Shown piece after piece: positions 13,061 to 24,450 of a DNA stretch of 64,000 nt. Origin of the DNA: Tanytarsus gracilentus (Eukaryota > Arthropoda > Insecta > Diptera > Chironomidae); NCBI GenBank assembly GCA_038502055.1, contig JAXRKN010000025.1, positions 124,001 through 188,000 on the forward strand, given 5' to 3'. Position 1 is the first letter of the stretch, and every line of letters starts with the position of its first letter. The position numbers and the translations under genes are program-made. Below the pieces are notes generated by a model, which worked only from the letters and a program-made list of their open reading frames with translations, made no database searches and was not told the origin of the DNA.

Positions 13061-13525
13061 TTAATTAATCTCTAAACCGATCACTTTCAAATTCCTTAAC
13101 AATATTCCAATTATTAACACACCTTCGTTAAGGTTCTCAGTCAACAAATAGAGATCATCAGCGTAGGCGATTATTAATGGCAATTTCAAATCGCTGTCAT
13201 CTTCCTTTGAACCAGTAACCAAATTAATTCCATATCCATTTAATTCAACTCGCGTTCTCTGAATAGCCCAATCCAAAATTAAAATAATGGACTTCACTTT
13301 CACTTCCATAGAATCTAATTCTTTTCGGTTAAAACTGCGGAAATAATTCGATTATTAAGGAAGTCGGGAACGTGATATTCGCGAAGTATGTGAGGTAGTT
13401 GTGATATGTCAACAGTGTCGAATGCTTTTGCCATATCCAGACTAAATATGTGGGTATCAACTCCATGATTCCATCGACAATCCAAAATATTTTTAATTAC
13501 GAAATTTAAATCATCACAGGATCGA
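13061..13525 (-). pseudogene. LINE reverse transcriptase palm fragment
   Basis: Contains both catalytic signatures in separate frames: motif A (SLDMAKAFDTVD) near 13400-13440 and motif C (AYADDLYLLTE) near 13130-13170. The segment that should carry motif B is absent between them, so the enzyme cannot be functional. Part of LINE copy 1. Confidence 0.8.
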
Positions 13526-14285
13526 TTATTGAGAAATCCATTCAGGAATATTAATCATAAGCATTTCTTTTAAAATTATTGCGTAAGTTTTATAGGCTAC
13601 ACAGCACATTGTCAACTTGCTGTGATCGCCGATGCTTTGTGGATTCTTCTTCTTTTGAATGGGGACATTATAGTTATTTAACCAATCGGTGGGAACTTCG
13701 TTTCTGAAATATGAATTACGAATAAATTTAAATAATTCGTGTCTGAGTGCCGGGCTAGCTTTAAATAGTTCAACGGGCAGATTATCTGATCCGAATGTTT
13801 TGCCATTCTTCATCATTCTCAAAATAGATTCCACTTGCTCAAATGAAGGGGGCGGTGGCAATGGGAAATTATCTTTCTCTTCAATAACTTCAATTGAATG
13901 TCCCTAAGTAGATTTCAAATCTGTTTCCCAATACTTTATAGTTACTGATTGAGAACAAAATTGGGCGCGGTTAGAGGTACTTATGTATTTATAAGTGGCT
14001 TGAAGAATCTCTCCTGGATGGCTGACTTCCTGCTCTAGATGTGTCAAAAATTCTTTTAATGCCAACTGAGGTTGATTTTGATTAGCGCGTTTTAAGGATT
14101 TATATGAATCGCGAACCATCATTATTGAAAAATTGGGTAACTCGGGTGGATAATCATCTTCTAGTTCACATACATTAATATCATTATCAACAATTCTACG
14201 GCATAACTTGATGCATTGTTCGGGCAAAATTATCCAAGGCAGTCTTTTGCTGTTCGGATAGGCGATATTCCCTTCCTTTTAAATA

Positions 14286-14757
14286 TTTATTATGTGTCAT
14301 TGCTGTAATGATGATATGTCATGATAACGTCGCTCGTTGTTTCTTCGTGATATGAAAAATGACATTTTTTACGAACATAATTCTCTTTTTCGCTTCTATT
14401 TGTGTGTATGCTATTTTTTCGGTGTATTTCATGACAGGCGAAAGAGGGAAAAGGGAAATTTATAAACCTGCCATAGCAGCAAAGGTGTCAAGGTATCAAG
14501 AGCGAGATATGCATGAGAAGAAATTAATATGTCATCAGCATTCGCATACAGAAGGTCGAAAAAAATGCTGGGAATATTAAAAAATTTGATGAGTGAAGTG
14601 GTGATAAATTTCAACATTTCTTTTTTAAAAGAGCAAAATATTTTATGAATGAATAAAGCTAAGTTAGGGTACGCTTAAATTCTCAGACTTTAAGTAAGAT
14701 GCAAAACAAGATGGGTCTGCAAACGGCGTTGCCATTTCCAATAGCTCCGCTGTCTTA
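14286..14757. other. Non-coding gap between LINE copy 1 and repeat units
   Basis: No supported feature. The short open frames on either strand are shadows of each other. Confidence 0.5.
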
Positions 14758-14764
14758 GATTAGT

Positions 14765-15170
14765 ACCCCATAGTTCTGAAAAATGGACATTAGTGGCACT
14801 CCTGGCCGGCCATGATGGACATTCTTCAAAAATCGTCAATGTCAATCGATTCCTGATGCAATGACGAGTTCAACGACATACATGAAGCCATAGTTCTGAA
14901 AAATGGACATTAGTGGCACTCCTGGTCGGCCATGATGGACACTCCTCAAAAATCATCAATGCCAATCGATTCCTGGTCAAATTACGAGTTCAACGATACC
15001 CATGAAGCCATAGTTCTGAAAAATGGACATTAGTGGCACTCCAGGCCGGCCATGATGGACACTCCTCAAAAATCATCAATGCCAATCGATTCCTGGTCAA
15101 ATTACGAGTTCAACGATACCCATGAAGCCATATAAGAGAAAATTTGTATGAAAAAGGACATTTTTGCACT
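14765..15170 (+). repeat. Three tandem units of the 120-bp family H repeat
   Basis: Three near-identical units with a 120-bp period: the phrase TAGTTCTGAAAAATGGACAT recurs at about 14771, 14891 and 15011. Each unit contains GGCCGGCCATGATGGACA, ATCGATTCCTG and GAGTTCAACGA. The block ends in the family phrase 'tataagagaaaatttgtatgaaaa' and runs into family G sequence. This is the internal repeat of the Helentron/DINE-like family described at 53846. Confidence 0.85.
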
Positions 15171-15500
15171 CAGGGACGGTCCATGGAGGGTCATACCTCA
15201 AAACTAAATACTTCTTGCACAACTAGAGCCAAAACCCGATCTTTAGCCACAAACCCGACTCAAATCCGACCAGCCGTTCTTGAGATATGGCGTTCACTAA
15301 GATCGTGAGAAAGTGAGAAAGTGAGAAAGTAAGATGACTTAAATGGCTCTAACTCCTCGTAGAAGCAACCGATTTCAAATCTGTTTTCGCCAGTTTGTAG
15401 GGTTTGGCTAGGCCTATCATATGAGTATATGTTTTGATATTGCACAATGTAATGTCTTGGCACTAGGGGCCAAAAACTGGTTTTGGAGAAATCCAAAATT
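15171..15500 (+). repeat. Family G module, diverged copy
   Basis: Contains the phrases 'gcacaactagagcc', 'cagccgttcttgagatatggcg' and 'ctgttttcgccagt'. It shares them in order with the modules at 44016-44520 and 50105-50592. It directly follows family H units here as in those two places, so H units and the G module probably form one composite element. Confidence 0.6.
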
Positions 15501-18500
15501 AATATATAGCGGAGCTATAATATCAGTCACTTTTGAGGTAATCGGCATCGGGATTATTATTAATGACATTTCGGAAACATGCATTGATGTTAAAAATATC
15601 GAGAGGTTTTAATTTTGTATTATTGTCAATTAATTTTTGGTCGAAAAAAGTTAACAACAAATAAAAAAGCCACACATCAGATATAATTTATTGCGATATT
15701 TTGAAGTAGCTGTGTGTAGTGTGGAAAGTGCAATGAAATTATCCGACTGAAGTGGAAATTTTCGAGAGTATTTTGCATCGTAAAAATGTTGGTTAAATTA
15801 TTTTATTGTTATTGCGCCATTAAAAAGTGCTGCCGCACTGAATTTCATTATTATATATGTCGAACAATTATCGTAAGGTGCAAATGGTCAACAACAACAT
15901 GTAGTCACATACAAACAGGATGATGGCGCTGATAATGGCAGTGTTTAAATACGAAATGAGTTGACTTAATTTAATTGCATGTTCATTACACGACAGAAAA
16001 TGGTTGATGGGTGAGACTCTGTTATTACGATGAAGATACAAATAAACATATTTTAAAAAATGCTTTTATAATTATAAAAAAAGAAATTTAAATGAAACAT
16101 CGGCTTCATGATTAAATTTGGTCAAGAAAAATTTAAATTTTTAATTTATTATAACACACATTTATCTATCCATTTGTAAAATCTTGAGAAATCTGCATAA
16201 TACCAATTATACCGAAGTTTTAAAATTTCATCAATTTTTTTATAATTCTACTCCATTTCTTGCGTGTAAAATATATTTGCCAAATATTATTTGGTTGTTT
16301 GTTATTGCTCACTCCTATTTAAAAAATAACACACATATGAAACACGTTAGGCGCTTAAATTGTATTTAAAAAAATCTTACAAACACTTATTGAACCATAT
16401 GTACACATATATGGTGAAAGGTGGTGAAAAGCCGTCTCAGTTCAAGTTAAATTTATGCTCTTTTGTTGCTTTTTATAGTGCAACCTATAAATTCATAATA
16501 TGAAGCCAAAACAATTTTTTTCCTTTAGCGAGAATATTGCTCTACCATGGCATTATGGCAAAAACCCATACATTATATGAGATGTTAAGTTCTAAAAGGA
16601 ATGAAAAGCAGGATGAAATTCTTTTTCTCTCACTCTCACACACTTTCAAGGCATAAATTAAATTGATGACACCCATTTTCGCCAGCAAGCGAGAGAGGTA
16701 TTAAGGAGAAAATTTATTGAGGTTGGATGGCAAACGACTTAATATCAGAATATATCTCTATCTATCTTTCTATACATTTATTCTTTTTATTTTACCCACC
16801 CCACAGTCTCGGGTGGACGTACGTGTAAAATATAGTTGTTGATGTGGATGGTGAAAGATGTTGAACATTATTGAAAACTGAAAGTAAAAAAATTGCTTGT
16901 GCAGATTTAAGAAACAGATATATTTTTTAAATATAATTTCACATTACTCGGTAAACTCGAAATTGAACCAGGAAGGTACTTTGTATGAATAGTTTTTTAA
17001 GAATTCCCGTCCCGAAACGTTTTTTTACCTAACTGTAAATAAAATACCATATTCACCCTTTTAACTCAGAACATCAATATATTGGCGATGATGGGCCTTG
17101 GCGGGCCCACCTACCTCTATGTTCTCAGCCCTTGCTTTTAACTAAGGGTTTACCAAATTAAAAGCATGTGGTATTTGAGTAAGATAAATTTCATGCAATT
17201 AAAATGTACATTTTCACATAAGAAGAAAAATTCAACTCAGCAAATTTTCTCTCTTACGAGAAAAGGAGAGGAAAGCAAATTTTCATCACATTTTCCCCTA
17301 ATTGTTGGCATATGTTGTGCTGCATGCTGAGATATTAAATCCAATAGCAATCTTTTCATACATATGAATTTTCCACTTTTTCTTTCATTTATTACTTAAT
17401 AAATGAGCGTGCAATAAATAAGGAAGAATCACGAGAGGAAAAGACAAACCACACACATCACATCCACCATATCGGATACACACATAGGAGATGAAACTTA
17501 ATTAACGTCTTGACTCATTGCGATTTGCGTCTGATGTCAAATGAATGAAAAATTGCTGTGACAACTAGCAAAATTGCTGGTGTCATTCATTATTTTATGC
17601 TAAGGCAACACGCCTAATTTGACGAGAGAATTTACTATTTAATATATAATTTTTTATATTTAATGATAAAAATTTCAAAACGTCACAATGCTTGTCACTT
17701 AAAAGAATGCAGGAATGATGGCTCATTTTAAGCTGCAATGCTTCTTCTCACCATTTAAATGTTTATTTTCACCGACAAGTTTGACATAAATAATCTCTCT
17801 CCTCGGCTGCCGTCATGAAATCGGAGCGACGATATCCAACCGCAAGCATGAGAGCGTCTGTATTCGAGTATGAAAAGATTTTCAGTGAGCTGTTTGGAAA
17901 AATGATTAATAGCATGTCAGCGAACTTGAATGGGAAAAACTTGGGCGAGTGCATGGCAGTGACTATAAAATTCCATCCTTAATTCATTGCTGACTATTTG
18001 CCAATGGCATAAGCAATCTTTCACGAGTGAGAGAGAAAGAATATTTTTCAATCTTTTCCCGCATTCTGTGAGCTATGAGTGACAGATACAGTCATTAGTT
18101 TGACACTGATCCTGTCAGAAATTTATCAAAAAGATTATTAACAAGACATTTCATAACAATTCAGAAGTTGAGACTTTGATATATTGAAAACTAGCTAAAG
18201 TTGGGTGGATTTTTTAAATCAAATTTTAAGGATTGTACATAAAAATTTAGTTGACTTAAATCTCTTGAAAAGTATTTAATTTTATCTATTTTTGACTCAA
18301 ATTTTTTTAAAAGTTATTTCGTTTCCATTTTGTTAACACAAAATAAAGCTATAAATTCATCAAACTCGTGCACTTGCGATGACATTTTGCCCTGCCTTCT
18401 GTAACCTCGCCATCATCATTGTTTCTCTCTATGAAACATCTTGCGACATAAATTACAAAAAATGAGAAAAAATTCTTTCATTTTATGTCATCTTTATGAT

Positions 18501-18580
18501 TATTAATGAGGTTGAGATTGTGATAAAAGAACATTTTTCTTCCAAGTGTGCTATATATGAGATTCAAAAAATAGAAAAAT
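15501..18580. other. AT-rich non-coding stretch, no gene seen
   Basis: No exon-like frame or transposon end was found. It includes runs of A/T and short CACA-rich tracts near 17450. Confidence 0.55.
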
Positions 18581-18582
18581 GT

Positions 18583-19260
18583 CAAAAAATGTTTCAAAAC
18601 CCACACGTGGGAATTGCCGTGTAGCCCACTTGGAACAGATCAGTGTTGGAAAATTAATTAATAAAAGCTTCCCAAAAAAGCTTCCAAAAGCTAGGAGAAG
18701 CTTTTCAATGAAGGAACCATTAATTTTAATTGATTCCTGATGTAATTTCAATTCCAACGACATACATAAAGCTATACTTCTGAAAAATTAACATTAGTGG
18801 CACTCCTGGCCGGCCGTGACGGTCATTCTTCAAAAATCATCAATGCTAATCAATTCCTGATGCAATTACGAGTTCAACGAGGTACATGAAGCCATACTTT
18901 TAAAAAATGGACATTAGGGGCACTACTGGTGGCACTCTTGGATGGCCATGATAGACATTCCTCAAATATCATCAATGCCTTTCGATTCCTGATACAAATA
19001 CGAGTTCAACGACATACATGAAGCCATATAACAGGAAATTTGTGTGAAAAATGGCATTTAGGGCTGTCCATGGCACGACCTGTTGTCATGACCCTCATAA
19101 TTCCTAAAATGGCCGAATCTAAATTCATAGACCTACCATTTGGCGAAAACTAGAAGTCTCTAGCTATCTCAGGAGCCGAGATCTCGATGGAACAGACGGA
19201 CGGACGGACGGAAATACGCGCATATAAGTGTTACACCACTTCGTGGGTTACACTAAAAAT
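18583..19260 (+). mobile_element. Helentron/DINE-1-like element (family H), short full-length copy
   Basis: Starts with AAAAAATGTTTCAAAACCC followed by a CCCACACGTGGG hairpin. Two to three diverged internal units follow, then the 3' module: GAGATCTCG, AGCTAGAGACTTC-like text, a GGAC/GTCC microsatellite near 19195-19210, and the 3' terminus GTGGGTTACACTAAAAA. Both ends match copies at 53846, 55665, 46293 and 61565. The GTCC microsatellite next to a 'gatctcg...agctagaga' core is characteristic of DINE-1/mini-me elements of flies, which are non-autonomous Helentrons. No coding capacity. Confidence 0.75.
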
Positions 19261-21919
19261 GTTTTTAAAGAAAATTTCATTGACTGAAAAAATAAAATAT
19301 GACCTAAATCAGGCCTCATGAAAGCTTATCGACTCACTCATTTAAAGCTTAAGCGACGCTATTTTCAGTCAGTCGATGAGAATATTTATTTTCGACTTAA
19401 TGTGAGTGCGAAAAATTCCGACCACATTGAAAATTAATCTACGGCAAATAATCATCCAGTCGCGGCTTATTGATAAGCGTATGCCATAATTCATTTCCAT
19501 TCCACTTGAATTAAGACTGCGTTGAGAGTTAATGAGACACACAGTGAGGGTATAAATTTCTATAAATACTATTTGAGTTTATGATAAATTGAGTTTTTGC
19601 CGTCGTCAAATTAGACTTCATTTATCTTCCTTTTGTTGAAACTTAGCAGAAATTAAAATTTTGGATTGATTGAAAAAATCACTCTGTATTTTTTTGACAG
19701 CTTTAATTAGGATTAAAAGTAAATTGATTCGAAAATATATTTTTAAACTCAATTTCCTAAGATTAATTGATTTTCAGCAGCTTAATCCATCATCTTCACT
19801 CAAATATAATCTTGACAGCTATATCCACCTGGAGCTCGCAGCACTCATCTTATCTATCATTTTTCCGCAATAAAAAAAGGGTGTCTAAAAACTCGAGGAA
19901 AGGTGAGTCTTAAAACTTGAAATCGCTTCATAATCCTCGACAGCTTAAATATGTTCCATTCAAGTAGCGTTAAATAAAAAACAAACAAACTTAAGATTTG
20001 GTTTATTTTCGTGACGACAGTAAGAGGCTCAAATAATAAATCAAATGTGATATTTCTTCAAAAATAGAAAACACGTGTTCATGGTAATCACTCGAGTGGA
20101 GTTTAAAAAATGCCTCTTCAGAGTGAAATCAATTCAGTCATAATAATTCAAAATGTGACATTTGAAATGGATGGCTGAAGACTCTGTAAATCAATCATTT
20201 CTTTATTCCCTCATCACATCATAGAGACGGCGACGACGACAAAATGTGCTTCAAATTGAAACCAACTAATCATACTTACTAAATTCACAAGCAAATCTCA
20301 GTTTTTTTAATGATTGAACGACCATAAAAGTTAAACTGAAATCTCGAGTGGCTTCAAAAAGACCACGTTAGAAATAATTGATTGTAATTAACTAAGGTTT
20401 ATTTTAGGTCACAAAATTAATTTATAATGGATTTTTTGATATGACGAGAAAAAAATTTGAGCAAGTACTTGCAAGTGACAAAATATTGAAAACATAATTG
20501 TGCGATTTTCGGTCAACCTGTTTCCATTAATAATTTAAAATCCTAAATTTATAAAATATATTATTTTTTACAGTTAGAAAACTATATTCAATCCCTTGCA
20601 AGCAACCCAAGCACATTTTTTTTGTTATTTAAATAGATAGAATATCAAAGGCAACGTCATTTCTAATCTGTCATTTCGAATCATAAATCAATCGCTTAAC
20701 AGAATAAATACTATTGAGAGACATTTGAAAACTGAAAAAATTATGAAACTGTCACATTAAAATCAAAAATATGACTAATAACATCTCTAAAAGTAATTAG
20801 TTTTCTAAAAAATACCTGAAAATAGAGCTGTCTTTATTTTTTCACAACCTTTTCAGCAAAAAACTTCTACTACTGCCAACTCACATGAAAACAATCCATC
20901 ACTCTCCAATCCATCATAATTCATTATTTGTATTTTTGTTTTGCATTTTGCTTTCATGCGGCGGCAGTTAACTCGACAACAAATTTAACTGTTGATGAAG
21001 AAATTATTTTCACTCAATCATGCTATCGTTTGCGTTCTTACTTTTATTTTGCTATTATTATTTTAAGTGAGATGGTAAAAAACGCGACGTTAGGGGGAGA
21101 GAAAATATTTTTATATAATTAAAACCCTTTTTTGATAAATTGTTAAAAATCATCACGTTGCGTTATTACAAAAACACTTATAAACTTGAATTTGTTAAAA
21201 ATTATGAACAAAAATTAAAATTTAAATGGCTTGGATTTTTTTAAAATCTCTGGCCGCCTTAAATGTAACAGTTACTGTTTTTGTGACAACTCGCAATCAA
21301 AAAAAAATAGAAATAAAAGTTCAATCCTTTAGGATTTTTCGACTTTCGGTGTCATTTTCTAAGCAGTTTCGTCAAAAATTATTCGACAAAAACTTCATTA
21401 AGCACCCAGACCAATTTGATAACAATATTTCAGTGTATAATAATTATTTACTCTCACATAAAATAAATTTTAAATGAGCATCTCTCAATCATCACACGCT
21501 TGAGATATAACGAAGTGCAAACAAAAGATAAATTGCATTCACTTTACATCTCAATTGTGTGTTTTTTCACTTCCACATTTAAATGCCAAACAGCAGTCAG
21601 AGAGCATTCACGATGACAGTTTAAATGACTAAGAATGATGCGCCATAAAGCGACACTCTTTTATATGACAACACAGCTCATTAATACACGCAACTTGACA
21701 GTTTTGTTTAATGCATTTCATCTGTCGTTAGCTTTAATTAAAATATAAAATTTATGGTGATGGTGCATGTGTTTGTGGAAGGCTTTATGGACTTGAAATT
21801 AATTGTTGATTTTATCTCATTTTTCCCTTATTATTTTTATTTTCATTCATGTCTTGTTGTCAACCCATTGGTTGGTCTCAATACTATTTTAAATTAATTA
21901 TGTTAAAAATAAACCTAAT
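19261..21919. other. AT-rich non-coding stretch, no gene seen
   Basis: Open frames at 19670-19873, 20928-21122 and 21226-21477 are A/T-driven, with no domain, splice partner or signal I can support. Confidence 0.5.
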
Positions 21920-23553
21920 TTAACTAATAATTTCCACATCCTTTTTCAAATCCTGATTAAGCGATTCTGCATTTACAGTTGTAATTTGATAAACACCACT
22001 CGGATTGATTTCTTCCAACAAAATTTCTATCGGGTCCATGGAGCATCCTTCAGCAACTTGATCGAGATTTTCACAAGGTACAATCACGTAATTGTTTTGT
22101 TTGGTTAACAATCTCTGAAACACAATTACCTAACCCTTTTCCTAATTATCTAATTATGCTAATTATCCTAATTATCCTAATTATTCTAATTATTTTTTTA
22201 AATTTAATAAAATCACTTGAAAATCACAAGTTTAAATAAATATTTTTACTCTAAAATGTCGATAAGAGTTGCACAAATTGAATTTAATTCGAGTTGATTC
22301 ATTTAGAGCTGACCATCACTGATATCACAACCACCAAAGATCCGATGAGATGAAAAGACAAAGGCGACTTTGATGAAAATATTAAATTTTTTCCATTTGT
22401 AATTTTCACTTTTGTTTACTATTGACACTTTTCGCTTCGAAAAAAAAGTAAAAGATGCGAAAAGTTAAACCCCCCATTTCAAAATTTTAATGGCGGTTAC
22501 GTTAACCGCGACAATTTCATTCGAGCGGTAGGAAAAAAAAGATCTATCTAATTATCTAATTATTCTAATTATCAAAAAAATTAAGAAAATAATTAGAATA
22601 ATTAAGAAAATAATTAGATAATTAGGATAATTAGGATAATTAGTATAATTAGGATAATTAGAAATAATTAGGAATAATTAGAAATAATTAGGAATAATTA
22701 GAAATGTTAGTTGATGCCTGTAGCTAATTATCCTAATCAATTACCGCTCTGTAATGCCTACAATTAGCATCAGAATTTCTCGCACATTCGGGCTGAGTTT
22801 TACCATCATTAATATAGAAGTCTACATCACCGATGCGTTTAAAGAATCCCAACTGACCCCCATTTGAATGAAAAACTTCAACAAGATTTGCGTCACCAAT
22901 TGAAAGACGATTTGCTGAAGTATTTTCATTGAACAGCGGAAATGATGGATCCAGTCCAATAATACGGCCAACACGTCCTCTTTGAGTGTGTTTTCCCGCA
23001 ATCCCCGCAATGTGGGCCCCTAAGGAGAGCAAACATTTTTTAAAAATTCATTACTTTTTCTCTTAGCTACCAAGATCATATCCAATTAAGTGAAGCATTG
23101 AGTAATTGGCATTCAACCAATCAAGATACTTTGACATTGCAGTTCCAGTAGGATTTACATTATAGCGAGCATACTCGTAAGAAGAACTTGAATATGAACT
23201 CCAATCGACAATAATAACGTTGAAATCTCCACGATTTAAGTAGCTGTTCTTCATATCACGTGCAATTATTGACCGTCCATTTTGGCCGTAACCATGAATT
23301 ACCATTCTTAAAAAGATAGGTTCTTGAAAACAAAAAAATGAGTTTTCCAGACTTACCTTGTAGGTTTTGTATTATCAAAATTGCTGTTTAAAACTGAATT
23401 TCCATTTAAATAAATCAAAGGTTGTCCATTAACAGGATTCTGTTTTGTATAAAGTTGACAAGTTATTCCATAACTTCTGGAACCAAAGTAATTCCAGAAG
23501 AAGGAATTAACAGAACAAATTAAAGAAAGTGCTGTTAAAATTGCCAACTGCAT
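21920..23553 (-). CDS. Lipase-family secreted protein, predicted non-catalytic (Ser to Asp)
   Basis: A four-exon model in correct phase: 23553-23357, 23306-23071, 23019-22745 and 22114-21920 (903 nt, 300 residues plus stop), all with GT-AG introns. It is a neutral-lipase fold protein (pancreatic lipase/phospholipase A1-like/yolk protein family), probably secreted: residues 1-17 are a signal peptide (MQLAILTALSLICSVNS). Family landmarks are KPTRMVIHGYGQNG (oxyanion region), VIIVDWSSY, LGAHIAG and IIGLDPSFPLF with the triad Asp at 168. C-R-H-Y-R holds the triad His at 233. The nucleophile elbow, normally G-x-S-x-G, reads G-Y-D-L-G (141-145) across the exon 2/3 junction, so residue 143 is Asp. 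Length is normal for the family. Intron 3 (22115-22744) is almost filled by a foldback transposon. It might act as a lipid-binding or yolk-protein-like molecule; that role is inference. Confidence 0.88.
22133..22735 (+). mobile_element. TAATTA foldback element, copy A, within lipase intron 3
   Basis: Flanked left by 'cctaattatc' arrays (22138-22200) and right by the complementary 'aattaggataatt' arrays (about 22540-22735). The core (about 22220-22540) is shared with copies B (26765-27168) and C (61786-62500, opposite). Core landmarks are GATAAGAGTTGCACAAATT, CACTGATATCAC and GGCGGTTACGTTAACCG. It occupies nearly the whole 630-bp intron, leaving only the splice signals and a few bases. No coding potential. 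Confidence 0.8.
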
Positions 23554-23575
23554 TGCTGTAAATTCAATTTGTTAC

Positions 23576-23630
23576 TGTATATAAAAAGAATTAAGTTTAA
23601 ATAGTTTTATTTGATCAAATTGTGATTATC
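23576..23630 (-). promoter_or_regulatory. Core promoter of the lipase-family gene
   Basis: On the minus strand TATTTAAA (23603-23596) lies 27 nt upstream of an initiator-like ACAGTA whose A is 23576, leaving a 5'UTR of about 22 nt before the ATG at 23553. A GATAA motif (23630-23626) sits just upstream, compatible with GATA-factor gut expression. Positions are read from sequence; function is inferred. Confidence 0.5.
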
Positions 23631-23639
23631 GGATTAATT

Positions 23640-24272
23640 GCAGAGAGCATGACAGACAATATTTTTGACTTTGAGATTCTTTCGACCTTTAGAAGTTGCG
23701 CACATTGATTTTTTTGTCGATTAGATTTTATTTCCATTGTTAAAAATTGAAATTTTTTTAAAAAAGTGGAAAAAAGTTACATTCATACAAAAACGTAACG
23801 GAGTAATGGGTCATTTATCTCGAATATTTTAAGATGAATGAGTCGAAATTGTAGAAAATAAATTTTCTTTCTTGCTTATTTTTCACCAAATGTCTTATTT
23901 TCCCTCACGGCAATTTCTCTTCTTTCACCCCAACATTTAAAGAACTATTCATTGCTTCCCCGCATACACAGCAATAATTTATTTCACGACGTTTTACTTT
24001 TTATGTTATATCGTTCACTTTCTTACTTGCTGTTGATTTTGAGAAAAGGAGAAAAGAAAAATTGTCTGTCGTTGAAAGTGTCTGGAGGATTGTGATCCAT
24101 TCAAATCTCCTTCCTTGATACACATTAATTTCGTGTTCGTTTGTATTTTTTTTCTCTAAATTCCTTGTCATGCGACTTATGGAATCAAATGACTCTTAAA
24201 AATAAGGATCATATTCAAGGGTCAACATATTTTTAGTTAGCTTCAGATTGGTATGAAAATATTTTATGTTTA
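23640..24272. other. Non-coding stretch upstream of the lipase gene
   Basis: No exon or repeat recognised. It may hold further regulatory sequence of the lipase-family gene. Confidence 0.5.
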
Positions 24273-24280
24273 TTTTAATG

Positions 24281-24442
24281 CCTGCATGGGACATGGCCTA
24301 ATGTTACCGTTAAAATTCAAAAAATACTCATACAAATAAAATTTAAATCTCGTCCCCAACGTATTTTCAATAGACAATTGTATACAAAAAGTATACTTTT
24401 ATTTAAATTTACGTCCCCAACGGTTTTCATGTCCCACGCAGG
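24281..24442. mobile_element. Short hAT-type MITE (162 bp)
   Basis: Terminal inverted repeats CCTGCATGGGACATG (24281-24295) and the complement of CCTGCGTGGGACATG (24428-24442) match at 14 of 15 positions. They are flanked by the identical 8-bp direct repeat TTTTAATG (24273-24280 and 24443-24450), as for hAT. The interior has a roughly palindromic layout with CGTCCCCAACG on both sides. Half of a second copy, inverted, lies at 44800-44893. Confidence 0.85.
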
Positions 24443-24450
24443 TTTTAATG

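Larger units (their letters stand above)
11363..14285 (-). mobile_element. Degenerate APE-type LINE, copy 1
   Basis: A minus-strand non-LTR retrotransposon remnant, 5'-truncated near 14285. Its 3' end near 11363 shares the terminal hairpin sequence and 3'UTR blocks with the copy ending near 30911. The reverse transcriptase is broken by frameshifts: linker and fingers (13904-14285), fingers with GSDNLPVELFK (13526-13861), motif A with SLDMAKAFDTVD (about 13320-13525), motif C with AYADDLYLLTE (13061-13309), and a C-terminal domain with GRPIYTFNHSLM and a D-W-RD pattern (12448-12822). Motif B (QGCPLSP in copy 2) is missing, apparently deleted near 13310. About 700 bp at 11760-12430 have no counterpart in copy 2. 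The clade may be RTE-like but is uncertain. Confidence 0.8.

Noticed and set aside
14765..15130. Regularly spaced repeats resembling a CRISPR array
   Set aside because: Whole 120-bp units are repeated without unique spacers, in an animal genome; this is a tandem transposon core.
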